This document shows positions 27,965-37,400 of a stretch of DNA of 64,000 nt, piece after piece. The translations under genes were made by a program, and so were the position numbers. The number at the start of each line of letters is the position of its first letter. The stretch's first letter is position 1. The stretch is from contig NZ_OZ008337.1 in the NCBI RefSeq assembly GCF_963931955.1, positions 1,054,001 to 1,118,000 on the forward strand, read 5' to 3'. The DNA comes from Wolbachia endosymbiont (group A) of Longitarsus flavicornis. GTDB taxonomy: Bacteria; Pseudomonadota; Alphaproteobacteria; Rickettsiales; Anaplasmataceae. A model generated the notes under the pieces. It worked only from the letters and a program-made list of their open reading frames with translations. It had not been told where the DNA came from and searched no databases.

Positions 27965-29317
27965 ATGAAAATACCAAAAAGACTACATAATCATTCAGCA
28001 ACTAGCCTCCTCAATGAAAAAGATGAATTCATTCAAGTCATAGTTGGTAAAGTAAAAGCAGATGCCTTGAGAGAGTTTTTAAATACAGATAAAGGACAAA
28101 ATATGTTTGATATTGTCTGTGAAAATAAAGTTAGACGTAATATGTCCAGTATCTTGAGTGGAGCAGGAGCTAATGCTAAAGATGCCTTTCAAGATTTATA
28201 TAACCTTTGGTTTGATGAGAAAGGAAACAAAACAGAATGTTTGAAAACTCTAGAGGAAGAAGGAATAGATCTGGCTCGTATGTCCAGCATTCTAAATGGA
28301 GCAGGAGCACGTGCTAAAGACGCTTTTCAAGGTTTGTATGGTCTGTGGTTTGATGATAAAGGAAACAAAACAAAGTATTTAAAAACTTTAGAGAAAGAAA
28401 GAATGGATCTAGTTCGTATCTCCGGTATCCTAAGTAAAGCAGGAGCGCGTGCTAGAGATGCTTTTCAAGGTTTATATCATCTTTGGTTTGATCAGCAAGG
28501 GAAGAAGAGAAAATGTCTTGAAACTCTGGAGAGAAAAGGAATAGATCTAGCTCGTATTTCCAGTATTTTAAGTGGAGCAGGAGCTAAGGCAAAAGAAGCT
28601 TTTCAAGGTTTATATCATCTTTGGTTTGATGAGAAAGGAAACAAAACAAAGTATTTAAAAACTCTGGAAAAAGAAGGAATAGATCTAGCTCGTATCTCCA
28701 GTATTTTAAGTGGAGCAGGAGCTAAGGCAAAAGAAGCTTTCGAAGGCTTATATAAGCTTTGGTTTGATGTAGAAGGAAATAAAACACAACATTTGAAAAC
28801 TCTAGAAAAAAATGGAGTAGATCTAGCTCGTATTTCCAGTATTTTAAGTGGAGCAGGAGCTAAGGCAAAAGAAGCTTTTCAAGATTTGTATGGTCTGTGG
28901 TTTGATGATAAAGGAAACAAAACAAAGTATTTAAAGACTCTAGAGAAAGAAGAAATAGATCTAGCTCATATGTCCGGTATCTTAAATGGAGCAGGAGCTA
29001 AGGCTAAAGACGCTTTTCAAGGGTTGTATCATCTTTGGTTTGATAAAGGCAAAAAAACGAAATATTTAAAAACTCTAGAAAAAGAAGGAATAGATCTGGT
29101 TCGTATGTCCAGCATCTTAAATGGAGCAGGAGCTAAGGCTAAAGATGCTTTTCAAGGTTTGTACCATCTTTGGTTTGATGAGAAAGGAAACAAAACAAAG
29201 TATTTAAAAACTTTAGAGAAAGAAAGAATGGATCTAGTTCGTATCTCCGGTATCCTAAGTAAAGCAGGAGCGCGTGCTAGAGATGCTTTTCAAGGTTTAT
29301 ATGAATCTTCGGTTTGA
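27965..29317 (+). CDS. 46-residue tandem-repeat protein (TALE-like appearance)
   Basis: 450 residues. After about 58 residues of N-terminal sequence come 8.5 copies of a 46-residue (138-bp) unit: LxRISSILSGAGAKAKEAFQ, then GLYHLWFDEKGNKTKYLKTL, then EKEGID. The first 33 residues resemble TAL-effector-like repeats in their helix-turn-helix layout: I-x2-I, two variable residues then G-A/G-x-A and A-F/L-x2-L; the variable pair is SG, NG or SK. A third helix of about 12 residues is extra. Neighbours are cif genes. Could be a nucleic-acid-binding or purely structural alpha-solenoid. The last repeat is broken by a one-base insertion, so the annotated stop is premature. Confidence 0.75.
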   Translation: MKIPKRLHNHSATSLLNEKDEFIQVIVGKVKADALREFLNTDKGQNMFDIVCENKVRRNMSSILSGAGANAKDAFQDLYNLWFDEKGNKTECLKTLEEEGIDLARMSSILNGAGARAKDAFQGLYGLWFDDKGNKTKYLKTLEKERMDLVRISGILSKAGARARDAFQGLYHLWFDQQGKKRKCLETLERKGIDLARISSILSGAGAKAKEAFQGLYHLWFDEKGNKTKYLKTLEKEGIDLARISSILSGAGAKAKEAFEGLYKLWFDVEGNKTQHLKTLEKNGVDLARISSILSGAGAKAKEAFQDLYGLWFDDKGNKTKYLKTLEKEEIDLAHMSGILNGAGAKAKDAFQGLYHLWFDKGKKTKYLKTLEKEGIDLVRMSSILNGAGAKAKDAFQGLYHLWFDEKGNKTKYLKTLEKERMDLVRISGILSKAGARARDAFQGLYESSV

Positions 29318-29366
29318 TAATAAAGGCAAAAAACCAGAGTATTTTAATGATATAGGTTATGTGTAA
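29318..29366 (+). pseudogene. Frameshifted tail of the tandem-repeat protein
   Basis: Compared with the other repeats, a one-base gain near 29305-29310 shifts the frame. The shifted frame reads RFDNKGKKPEYFNDIGYV and ends at TAA 29364-29366, a sensible last repeat with a unique end. So the intact protein was about 16 residues longer. Confidence 0.65.
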
Positions 29367-29755
29367 AAGACAAGAACCTTCCTGTCTGTGTGATTGTCTT
29401 TTCCTAGACCATGCCATCCCAAAGAAAAGTGTTCTCACCGCCCTTGATTTTGACCATTGGAAATGGCTGTTTTATTTGAGATCTTAATAATATATTTTGC
29501 TAAATTAATATTGATTTACTTGCGGAAGAATTAAGACAAGCTTATGACAAAAATAAAATTTAAAATAAACAAGAGATCATGTATTTTGACTATTAAGAGG
29601 CTTTTGTCAAAAGTTATTCAAGCCTAAAAAATTTTTCTAAAATAGTGATTGACAAAATTTAGAGATAGGATATCTTGCCTAAAATAGTATTAAATTACTA
29701 TGGTGTATGTTAGGTGTACCAGTTTCTATGTTTTTCCATTTATAGAGGGTTGATT
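29367..29755 (+). repeat. Duplicated upstream region of cifA1 (leader repeat copy b)
   Basis: About 390 bp without a gene. Its 29440-29755 part matches 54105-54407 upstream of cifA2, including TTGCTAAATTAATA, TTTAAAATAAACAA, ATTAAGAGGCTTTTG and the promoter. So the paralogy of the two cif modules extends at least 300 bp upstream. Confidence 0.8.
29649..29676 (+). promoter_or_regulatory. Predicted cifA1 promoter
   Basis: TTGACA (29649-29654), 16-bp spacer, TATCTT (29671-29676). The same boxes, spacer and distance (79 nt between -10 box and ATG) occur before cifA2, while the spacer sequence has diverged, which favours function. Confidence 0.65.
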
Positions 29756-31006
29756 ATGCTACGTTCAGATATTCCAGAAATTTTATTTTCATCTATTAGA
29801 GAAGATGACCCTTATAGAGCATCTAAGCTTTTTCAAATTGAACGCTGGTGCTATGCAAATTGGCGTTTACACCAAAAAAGTGGCAAGAAAGGACGTAATT
29901 TTCTTGCACAAGTGCTGTCTAGTGAGGATTGTTGGAAAAAAGTAGACAATTTACACGGAGTTAAGCTTGATAGGCAAGTGGTAGGCAAAAAGTTGATTGC
30001 GCCAGATTCAGGTAATCTCTTTGATAAGTATGCTATTGCCTGTCGGTACTGTCTAGAAGAAGATATTATTGCTTTATTTGAGGAAAGAAAAAAAAGTCTA
30101 TCAGCTCAAGGTAAGAGTAGTCTGTTGGAGTATGAGCACTTAGTTAGGTGTTGCGGATCGGGTCTTTTAGCGCAGTTTTGGTCACATTTTATCAGCGGTT
30201 ATATCTCTAAATTAAATTTAGATGGCTGTCATCCATATGAGTACGGGCTTAAATGTGCTATGAGTTTTACGCAAGAGCAGGCAGTAGAATTCTTCTGGAA
30301 TAAAATAAAGTCATTACCTGAAGATGAAATGAGCGCACAAAAAAAGGATGAGATCTTCATGAAAACAGCGGTGTATGCAGCAGGTAGTCGTTGTAATAGT
30401 TATCCTGAAATATTCGAATTTTGTTTTAGTCAAATAAATCCTGATAAATATCCAGAACTTCTAAAAAGAGACTTAGCTGAAAATGGTTATTATGGTAGTT
30501 TAGATACTCTACAGAGTGCACTTCGCTTCGATCAATTCCAAAAATTGTTTGACTGCTTAGGGTCAAGTGATGTTTCAGAAGATTATTATTATATTTGGTT
30601 AAGGTATATAGAAGAATTAGAAAATTATTCAAAATCTTGTATAGATGAAGGAGTAAAGCTTTTTATGTATGTGTGGACAAGGGAGGGATTTGATAGTCAT
30701 CGTGCCTTATTATTAAATAAAGAGATGAATAGCAATTCCGTATTTCAAGGGAGGTTGTTAGTCCCTTTAATTGATAGAGCTTGTATGGTACCAGTATGGG
30801 CAATATTAGATAAGGCTAATTCTGGTCAGATTAAAGAATTTATGGATTCTAGACAAGCGGAGTATATACGATCTGTATTAGAGAAAAGAGATATTGATTC
30901 ATTAAATAAATTTTTATCATATGGTAAGTCTAGATCTGAAGGGCCTGCTAGCTTAACTGAAGTAAAATTAAGCAAAGCATGTGAGCAATTAGGGTTGGGT
31001 AATTAA
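29756..31006 (+). CDS. cifA: CifA-family cytoplasmic incompatibility factor, copy 1 (type V-like)
   Basis: 416 residues. It matches the CifA pattern: FLAQVLSSEDCW, then DRQVVGKKL and YAIACRYCLEEDIIALF (compare NTVLGQKL and YGMASRYC of type I CifA), QFWSHFISG, AVEFFWNKIK, IFEFCFSQI and a FxxHRA region near the end. CifA is needed with CifB for incompatibility in several types and alone gives rescue from the female side. No domain with a proven catalytic residue is visible. It precedes cifB1 by 188 nt. The start is MLRSDIPE with ribosome site AGAGGG; upstream in-frame codons to 29714 are not shared with copy 2. Confidence 0.9.
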   Translation: MLRSDIPEILFSSIREDDPYRASKLFQIERWCYANWRLHQKSGKKGRNFLAQVLSSEDCWKKVDNLHGVKLDRQVVGKKLIAPDSGNLFDKYAIACRYCLEEDIIALFEERKKSLSAQGKSSLLEYEHLVRCCGSGLLAQFWSHFISGYISKLNLDGCHPYEYGLKCAMSFTQEQAVEFFWNKIKSLPEDEMSAQKKDEIFMKTAVYAAGSRCNSYPEIFEFCFSQINPDKYPELLKRDLAENGYYGSLDTLQSALRFDQFQKLFDCLGSSDVSEDYYYIWLRYIEELENYSKSCIDEGVKLFMYVWTREGFDSHRALLLNKEMNSNSVFQGRLLVPLIDRACMVPVWAILDKANSGQIKEFMDSRQAEYIRSVLEKRDIDSLNKFLSYGKSRSEGPASLTEVKLSKACEQLGLGN

Positions 31007-31194
31007 GAGGTATTATAAGGCAATTCTATAAAGCAGGTGGTGGTTTCTTGTTACTACTTTAGCTTCTGTCAAAAAGGTGTTGCATTATAATACAAATGTT
31101 ATATATAAGTTGGTATATAGATAAAAATAGCTTTTATTGTTGGTATCTCTGATAATAAATAGTGGGTTTGGTATAATGTAATGAAGGGGGCTTT
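31007..31194 (+). promoter_or_regulatory. cifA1-cifB1 spacer
   Basis: 188 bp, mostly shared with the 185-bp spacer of pair 2: CAGGTGGTGGTTTCTTGTTA, ATTGCATTATAATACA-type text with TATAAT at 31086-31091, and GTATATAGATAAAAA. A separate cifB promoter or an attenuator here is plausible because both copies keep it. No gene seen. Confidence 0.4.
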
Positions 31195-31488
31195 ATGTTT
31201 AAGACACAATATCCAACAGATCATCTAGAAAAAGAAGGCGTTAATTCAAAGATTACCGAATCATCGGGTGAGATACAATATATAGAGCAAGCTAAAGAAT
31301 TTCCTCAATTTAAGCGCTATCGGAGGTCTGATGTTGATTCCGAAAGTGAAAGTAGGTTTAAAAGAATCGATGTTCCAGGAGATGGTAGCTGCTTATTTTG
31401 GTCCATTACGCTGCTTATTTTGGTCCATTACTATGGCTTACTTAATACCTGTCAGAAACGACGACGCTCTATTTCGACAAAGGTATGA
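31195..31488 (+). pseudogene. cifB: cifB1, 5' segment, frameshifted at the OTU active site
   Basis: Starts MFKTQYPTDHLEKEGVNSK, aligned with CifB2 from its first residue. The frame carries the OTU motif DVPGDGSCLFWSIT, then leaves frame at the 22-bp duplication and ends 20 codons later in unrelated text. The rest of the protein is in another frame (31331-40039). Ribosome site AAGGGGG precedes the ATG. If the duplication were lost, this start would produce one continuous protein. Confidence 0.88.
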
Positions 31489-34400
31489 AGCTCTGTTTGG
31501 AAATGAAGGAGCTGTAACCCAAAATTTAGATCATATTAGAAGTTTGGTTCGGAATTTAAGTGCTGCCAATTATGATGATACATTTGCAAACTTAGTAAGA
31601 AATGTGTTTCGCAGTCGAGTAGTTAATTATATAAGTGCTCATGAGAACGAGTTTAGAAATTTTGTTGAAGGTGAAAGTGGACTCAGTTTCAAAGATTACT
31701 TAGAAAATATGAGAAAACTTAATACTTGGGGAGGTGAACCTGAAATAAGAGCAATGAGTGAAATGCTTAGCGCAAGAGTTAGTGTTTCTGGTGAAGTTGA
31801 AACCCAATATGATAATGGAGATATTCGAATACAGTTATTTCATGTTGGCGCACCAGGCAAACGAAACCATTATAATTTTGGTCTTGAGAGAGGTACTGTT
31901 GATAATGATGTAGAGCTTGCGAAAGGTTTAAAAAAAGTCATGGGCAAAGGAAGGCCACAAGATTTTGAATTAATACAGTTATTAATAGAGGAAGCAGGTA
32001 AAAAAGTTGGTATAAGCCGGCAAGATGAGGATTTTAAATCTTTTGAAACGAGATTTCAGTCATTTGTGGATCAGATTCCATCTTATTTACACTCTATAGA
32101 AAAAGCAGGGTTTTTTACGCACTTCTTCTTAGGGAGTTTTTCTACTTTGCTGGATACAGAAATTGCAGAAAAGTTAAATATTAAAAAGATTTATTTTAGT
32201 TTTGATACTTCAAGAACCTTAAAGGTAGCTATTGTTAAAAATGGTCAAATTGGAAATGCTGAAGACGCTGTTAATAATATAAATTTATTCTCCATTTCAG
32301 AAGGTAAGCGCGGCCATCAATTTACTTCTGGTGAGTTGGAGAACATATTAAAAGAGAACATAGCGTCTGAGGGACTGACTGAACAAGATATTAAGAATAG
32401 AATTGAAGAGATTAAGAATAAAATTAATGGTAAAATGGAATCCAGATTAGTACAGATCTACAAAGGAAAGGATGGTATTTTTGTTAATATGGAAGCTAAA
32501 GAGATACTTGATTCTGCTACTAGCAAGGAATTTTATGAAATAGAAAAAGGAATATGGAGTAATCCGGAAGGTGATATAGCTGGGCTAAGTTCTAGTAGAG
32601 AGATAGGGGTTAAAGAATCTCTTAAGGGAATTCTTAGAGAGATTAGTAAAGTGCATTCTAAATATGAAAATTCATTAATCTATGATAATAGTGCACGTGA
32701 AGCAGCACATCATGGATTTATGGTAGGCGTTTTCATGAATTTCCATTATAGGTACAACCTTAGAGTCTATCCAGAGCAATTTGCAGGAAGGGGTTATGCA
32801 GATATTATCTTGTTAGCTCGTGGTCCTAATCGTGCATTGGATTCTATTCCCATTATTATTGAATTAAAAGCAGGAGCAGCTACTCCAGATAAGGCTTTGC
32901 AGCAAGCAGAAAAGTATGTGCAAGGTTTCCAACCAAATGTTCAGCGAGTTCTAACCACTGCAGGTGGCATTTTATGTGTTGGTGTAAATCTTGATAATCC
33001 ATCTCCTATCTCTGATATTAAAGTATCAAATCGTGGGAAAGAAATAATTCCTCTTTTTCAAGATATGCTAAAATCTGCTGATGACTGGGATACGCAAAGG
33101 ATTGGAACAATAGAATTAAAGGGACAGGTGAAAGATAATCTAGAACGTATTTATCATACGTTTCCTGGTACACCGGAGAAGGGAAATAATCATTATTTTA
33201 GTAGGTTTTTACTAGGGCAATCACTATTGCTAAATAGAGTTGAAGATTTAAAAACTGGTTTTAAAAAATACATTTTTATCTATGGAGATAATATACCTAC
33301 TGAAGTGCATCCTAATCTTCGTGAGCTTGGACGTCCAGCAGCTAAAAGAGCCAGAGAAAGACTGTCAACTAATCTTGATGCAAGCCACGCAGTTGTAACA
33401 ATGGTGCTGATTCCAGGAAATACAGAGAAGTTGGTTTATGTAATAAATATTGTTGAAGCTAACAGAAAGGATGTTCTGAACGGTCTGGATGAAGTGCTTC
33501 CTTTTGATAGATTAAATAGAGAGATAGGAAATAGGGAAATAGTTGAATTAAGTCTTAATTTTGATACTAGATACAAGTCAGATTTTAAAAGATATCTTAC
33601 TGTTTGGACTGAAAAATACAATTCTTTACAAGAGTACAACAACGGAGATAATAGATTTCAAGGTACTTTCAAGGAAGTTACTTATCCTAATGAGTTAAAA
33701 GAAACATTTGATAAAGCGCTAGATACCCAGTCTTCATCAATAAATGAGTATAATAAATTATTAGAAAAAATTGGAGAGGGAACATTTCCTTTTAAGACTC
33801 TTGTCAATAAAGAAGCTCATTTTCAAGGGATATTGCATGGAGCATTTAGTTATTATAGCGACCTAAAATTACAAGAATCACCAGAAACTAGAGCATTAGT
33901 TTTAACTGAGTTTCAAACTGGCAGAGGGGAACGTATTGACATGCTAGTTCATGGTATTAAGTTTGTGGCTCAAGGTGGAAATGCTGAGGAGTACAATCCA
34001 ATAGGATTGGAACTTAAGGCATCAAGGCAGGGTAAGGGAGCTCAAGCTTTATTGAAGGAAGCAAATGATCAAATAAATGAAGAGTATAAAGAAGGTGTTA
34101 CCTATAAAACACTGACAGATGGTGACGAGGTAAAATTTATCGGTGTTGTTTTTGATAAAGGATCTAATAATCCAAATAAACTTATTTTAACAAGTAGGAC
34201 AACCAAGGAAGGATTTATTCCTGTTGAAGTAGTTCATAGTTCAGTTCATATGCTGCCTACTGGTGAAGCAACACAATCTTTGAATAAGTTAAATCTTAAT
34301 GGCTGTGCAAAGCAAAGCAATAGAAAGAAGAGAAGTATTAAATGTTTATTTTCAAAGGATGATGTGGAAAAGTTTAGTAAAGGAAAGGTAGATGAAAATA

Positions 34401-37400
34401 ATGTAGATAAGATTATAATTGATAGTGAAAAGTTCCTAACTTATGTTAAAAGCAGTCAAGATGAAGGGAAAAATGCTCAGCTAATAGAGTTCATTGGAAA
34501 CAAAAATATTGAAGGTGACTATAAATATTTAGTTGATAAGGTGATTGGAGATCAAGGATATGAGCGCTATATTCAGAATGAGCGTATCAAGGATTTATAT
34601 GGTGACGTTTTACAGCAAAACAGTGATTTAACAAAAAAAACAAAATTAAAAAGCAGGTTAATGAATGCTGCAGGTAGAATACAATTAATCAGAGGAATTC
34701 ATGGTGCTATTGTATCTTGCAAGGATGGAACAGCAACGGATTGTGGATTAAATCTAGGCGGAATAGGATGGTCTTTTGCGTCTCAACCAATTGAGAATGT
34801 AATGGTTAAAATTGCTCCAAAAGTTGTAACATCAGCTGAAAAAGTTGTAGGAAGGATTATACCGGGTACTTTAGGTAAGCAGACAAAATTTGTTGTTCAA
34901 GTTGCAGGAGTAAAATTTGGAAGTAAAATAGCGAAAGGCACGGCAGGAGCTATAGCTGGTATATTTGATATTATTGATATAGGCATATCAGCAAATAATC
35001 TTGTAGACTGTAAAAATAGAGAAGATAGTAATAATCCATGTGGAGAAAAGGAGATAAGAGATAATATAGCTTCTATAGCCTTTTCTGGTGTGTCATTTGT
35101 TTCTGGTGTTGCTCTTACAGCAGCTAGTCTGCCTGGAGTTGGTATTGGAGTTGGATTTGGACTCATGGTAACTCATGGAGTTTATAGTGGTATTAGCAAT
35201 ATTATAGAGTATGAAAAGAAGTATGATACAACTCATGGTGAGAATTTGGATATTTTTTTGCATACGCTTTTACTTTCATCTATGCCATATGACCTAGAGC
35301 ACCTTGCAGCCAGAAATAATATGGTTAATAGTCAAGCTAAAAGAGCCTGGAAAGCTTTAAGTGATAGTCCTCATGATGTAGTTGCCTATGGAATTGGTTT
35401 TGGGGTGGATAGCGACACACCATCTCTTCATGCAGGGTATGGAAAGATTCTAATGAATAGAACAGATGCTGATACAACAGGCCTCTCACGTATTATACCT
35501 GACCCAATTCAAAATGCTACGATGATTTGCTTACCACAAGTCACTAGCGAAATTTATGAAAAAGGTATTAAAAAATCAGTTCCAACAGCTGTGCATCACT
35601 GTGAAAATACAATGGTTATTGCTGATAGAAGAAGAATGCAAAATGGTACAATAATTCTTTATAATTTAGAAAGCATAGATGAAGGTACCATTGTTGGAAG
35701 TAATAAATTAAATAACTACTTCTTGATTTTTAGAGGAAACACAGGAATAACTGGTGGTAATAATACTGTTAACAAATTTATTCTTGTGAAACCTGGAGGT
35801 TTTTCGGGTAAAATTATTGGTGGAAGTAATGCTACTAATATACTTGACCTAAGTCAATCAACAGAATACGACTTTGTACAAGCAAAAATTGACTATCGTT
35901 TTAGACCTAACGCTCCCGGTCTTTTAAGGTTAACAACAAATCTTCATCGATTGATCAATGATTATGTTGATAGCAATGTCGATGCTTTCAGGTATAGCTA
36001 TATTGGAAGGCAAAATAAGACAGATAATGTTTTATGTACATATAATTCTAGGCGTCTTACCAGAAACGATAATCGTGACGTCTTTATAAATAGTGGTGGA
36101 GGTTTGAGCAAAAATGAGAAGGATACAGTTGATAATTGTAAAAAAGTAGCTATTGCGCCATACACTAAAGTTACAGGTGCAAAAAATGATTATACCTTTT
36201 ATATAAAAACCACAGATTACGAGGCTAAAGATTTATATTCAGAAATTGATGTAAAAGGAACGGGAACTGTAATCTTTCCGGAAACTAATCTGCTAGATGA
36301 TTGTGATGAAATATCTTATTTCTCGACTAATAATACTTTATCTTTAAAAATAGGGCTGGGTCAAGGTAATCAATATACCCTTGACATTAAAAATTATATT
36401 AAGCAAGGCAGTAATCAACCTAATTTTATGCTGATAGATAAAAATGGTAGTAATATTATTCCTAAAATTGAGAAACTAGAATCATCCATTACAAAAATTA
36501 ACTCGTTCGAGTTACATACAGAACATTCTCTTGATAGCTTTGATGCTGCAGAAAATCATTACAAGGAAATACTCATTAATAATAAGGACTATAAAGTCTT
36601 TGGTGTTGTTAGAGCAAAACTACAAAGCAATAGCGCATTCCAACATATGGTATTTGGTTCTTCAGGAGAAGATATAATAAATTTTGACCAAAGGAGTATG
36701 TTTGCTAGAGGTGGAAATGGAAGTGATATGTATGTTATTGATAGTAACATAGAGAAAAGAGAGATTATTATTGATAACAACTCAGATGATAAAAAATTAG
36801 ATATGTTAGTTATGCCAGAAGTTCCTGAGGAATTTTCAATTCAACAGTGTAACTTGCATTTAAGCTACAATAATACTCGTGTTCAAGTAAGGAATTATCT
36901 TCAGGGTAACAGCTATAGGCATCTTATGGTTATGAACAGCAAAGGAGAAACCTTTATTCCTTATGTACAATCAATGTCATGTGCTGGCTCTTCCGTAGAA
37001 AGTGGCAAATTATCTCCCTTTTTCCATGCCACACAGACTCAGAATATGTTTTTGTTGCCTAAGGATTTTGAAGGTGATCATGTAGTGATTGATTCTAATC
37101 TTGAAGATATCGAGAAATATAAAGATGAAGATGATCTCTTATTAACAAGAGAAGGTGAGATTCCTTTTATTATTAGAGTAGAAGATTTTTATAATGACCA
37201 AAGTAAATGGAGAGATGTTAATTTTCTTCTGTGGAACAATGGTAATTTTTTTCCATATTTAGGTTTACAGCAAGAGGTTGATGGAATAATGGACTATCAA
37301 GATAAACTTAAGGGTGATTATAGAAAGATCATAAAAGAATATAATGTAGATTTTACTAAGTCTATCAGTATCACACATAATCAAGATGGCACTTTAACTT

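Noticed and set aside
28141..29317. CRISPR-like array because of the regular 138-bp spacing
   Set aside because: The repeats are coding, in frame and protein-conserved, with no unique spacers.
31195..31488. A separate small gene before the giant ORF
   Set aside because: CifB2 shows that this text is the natural N-terminus of CifB; the split is due to the 22-bp duplication.
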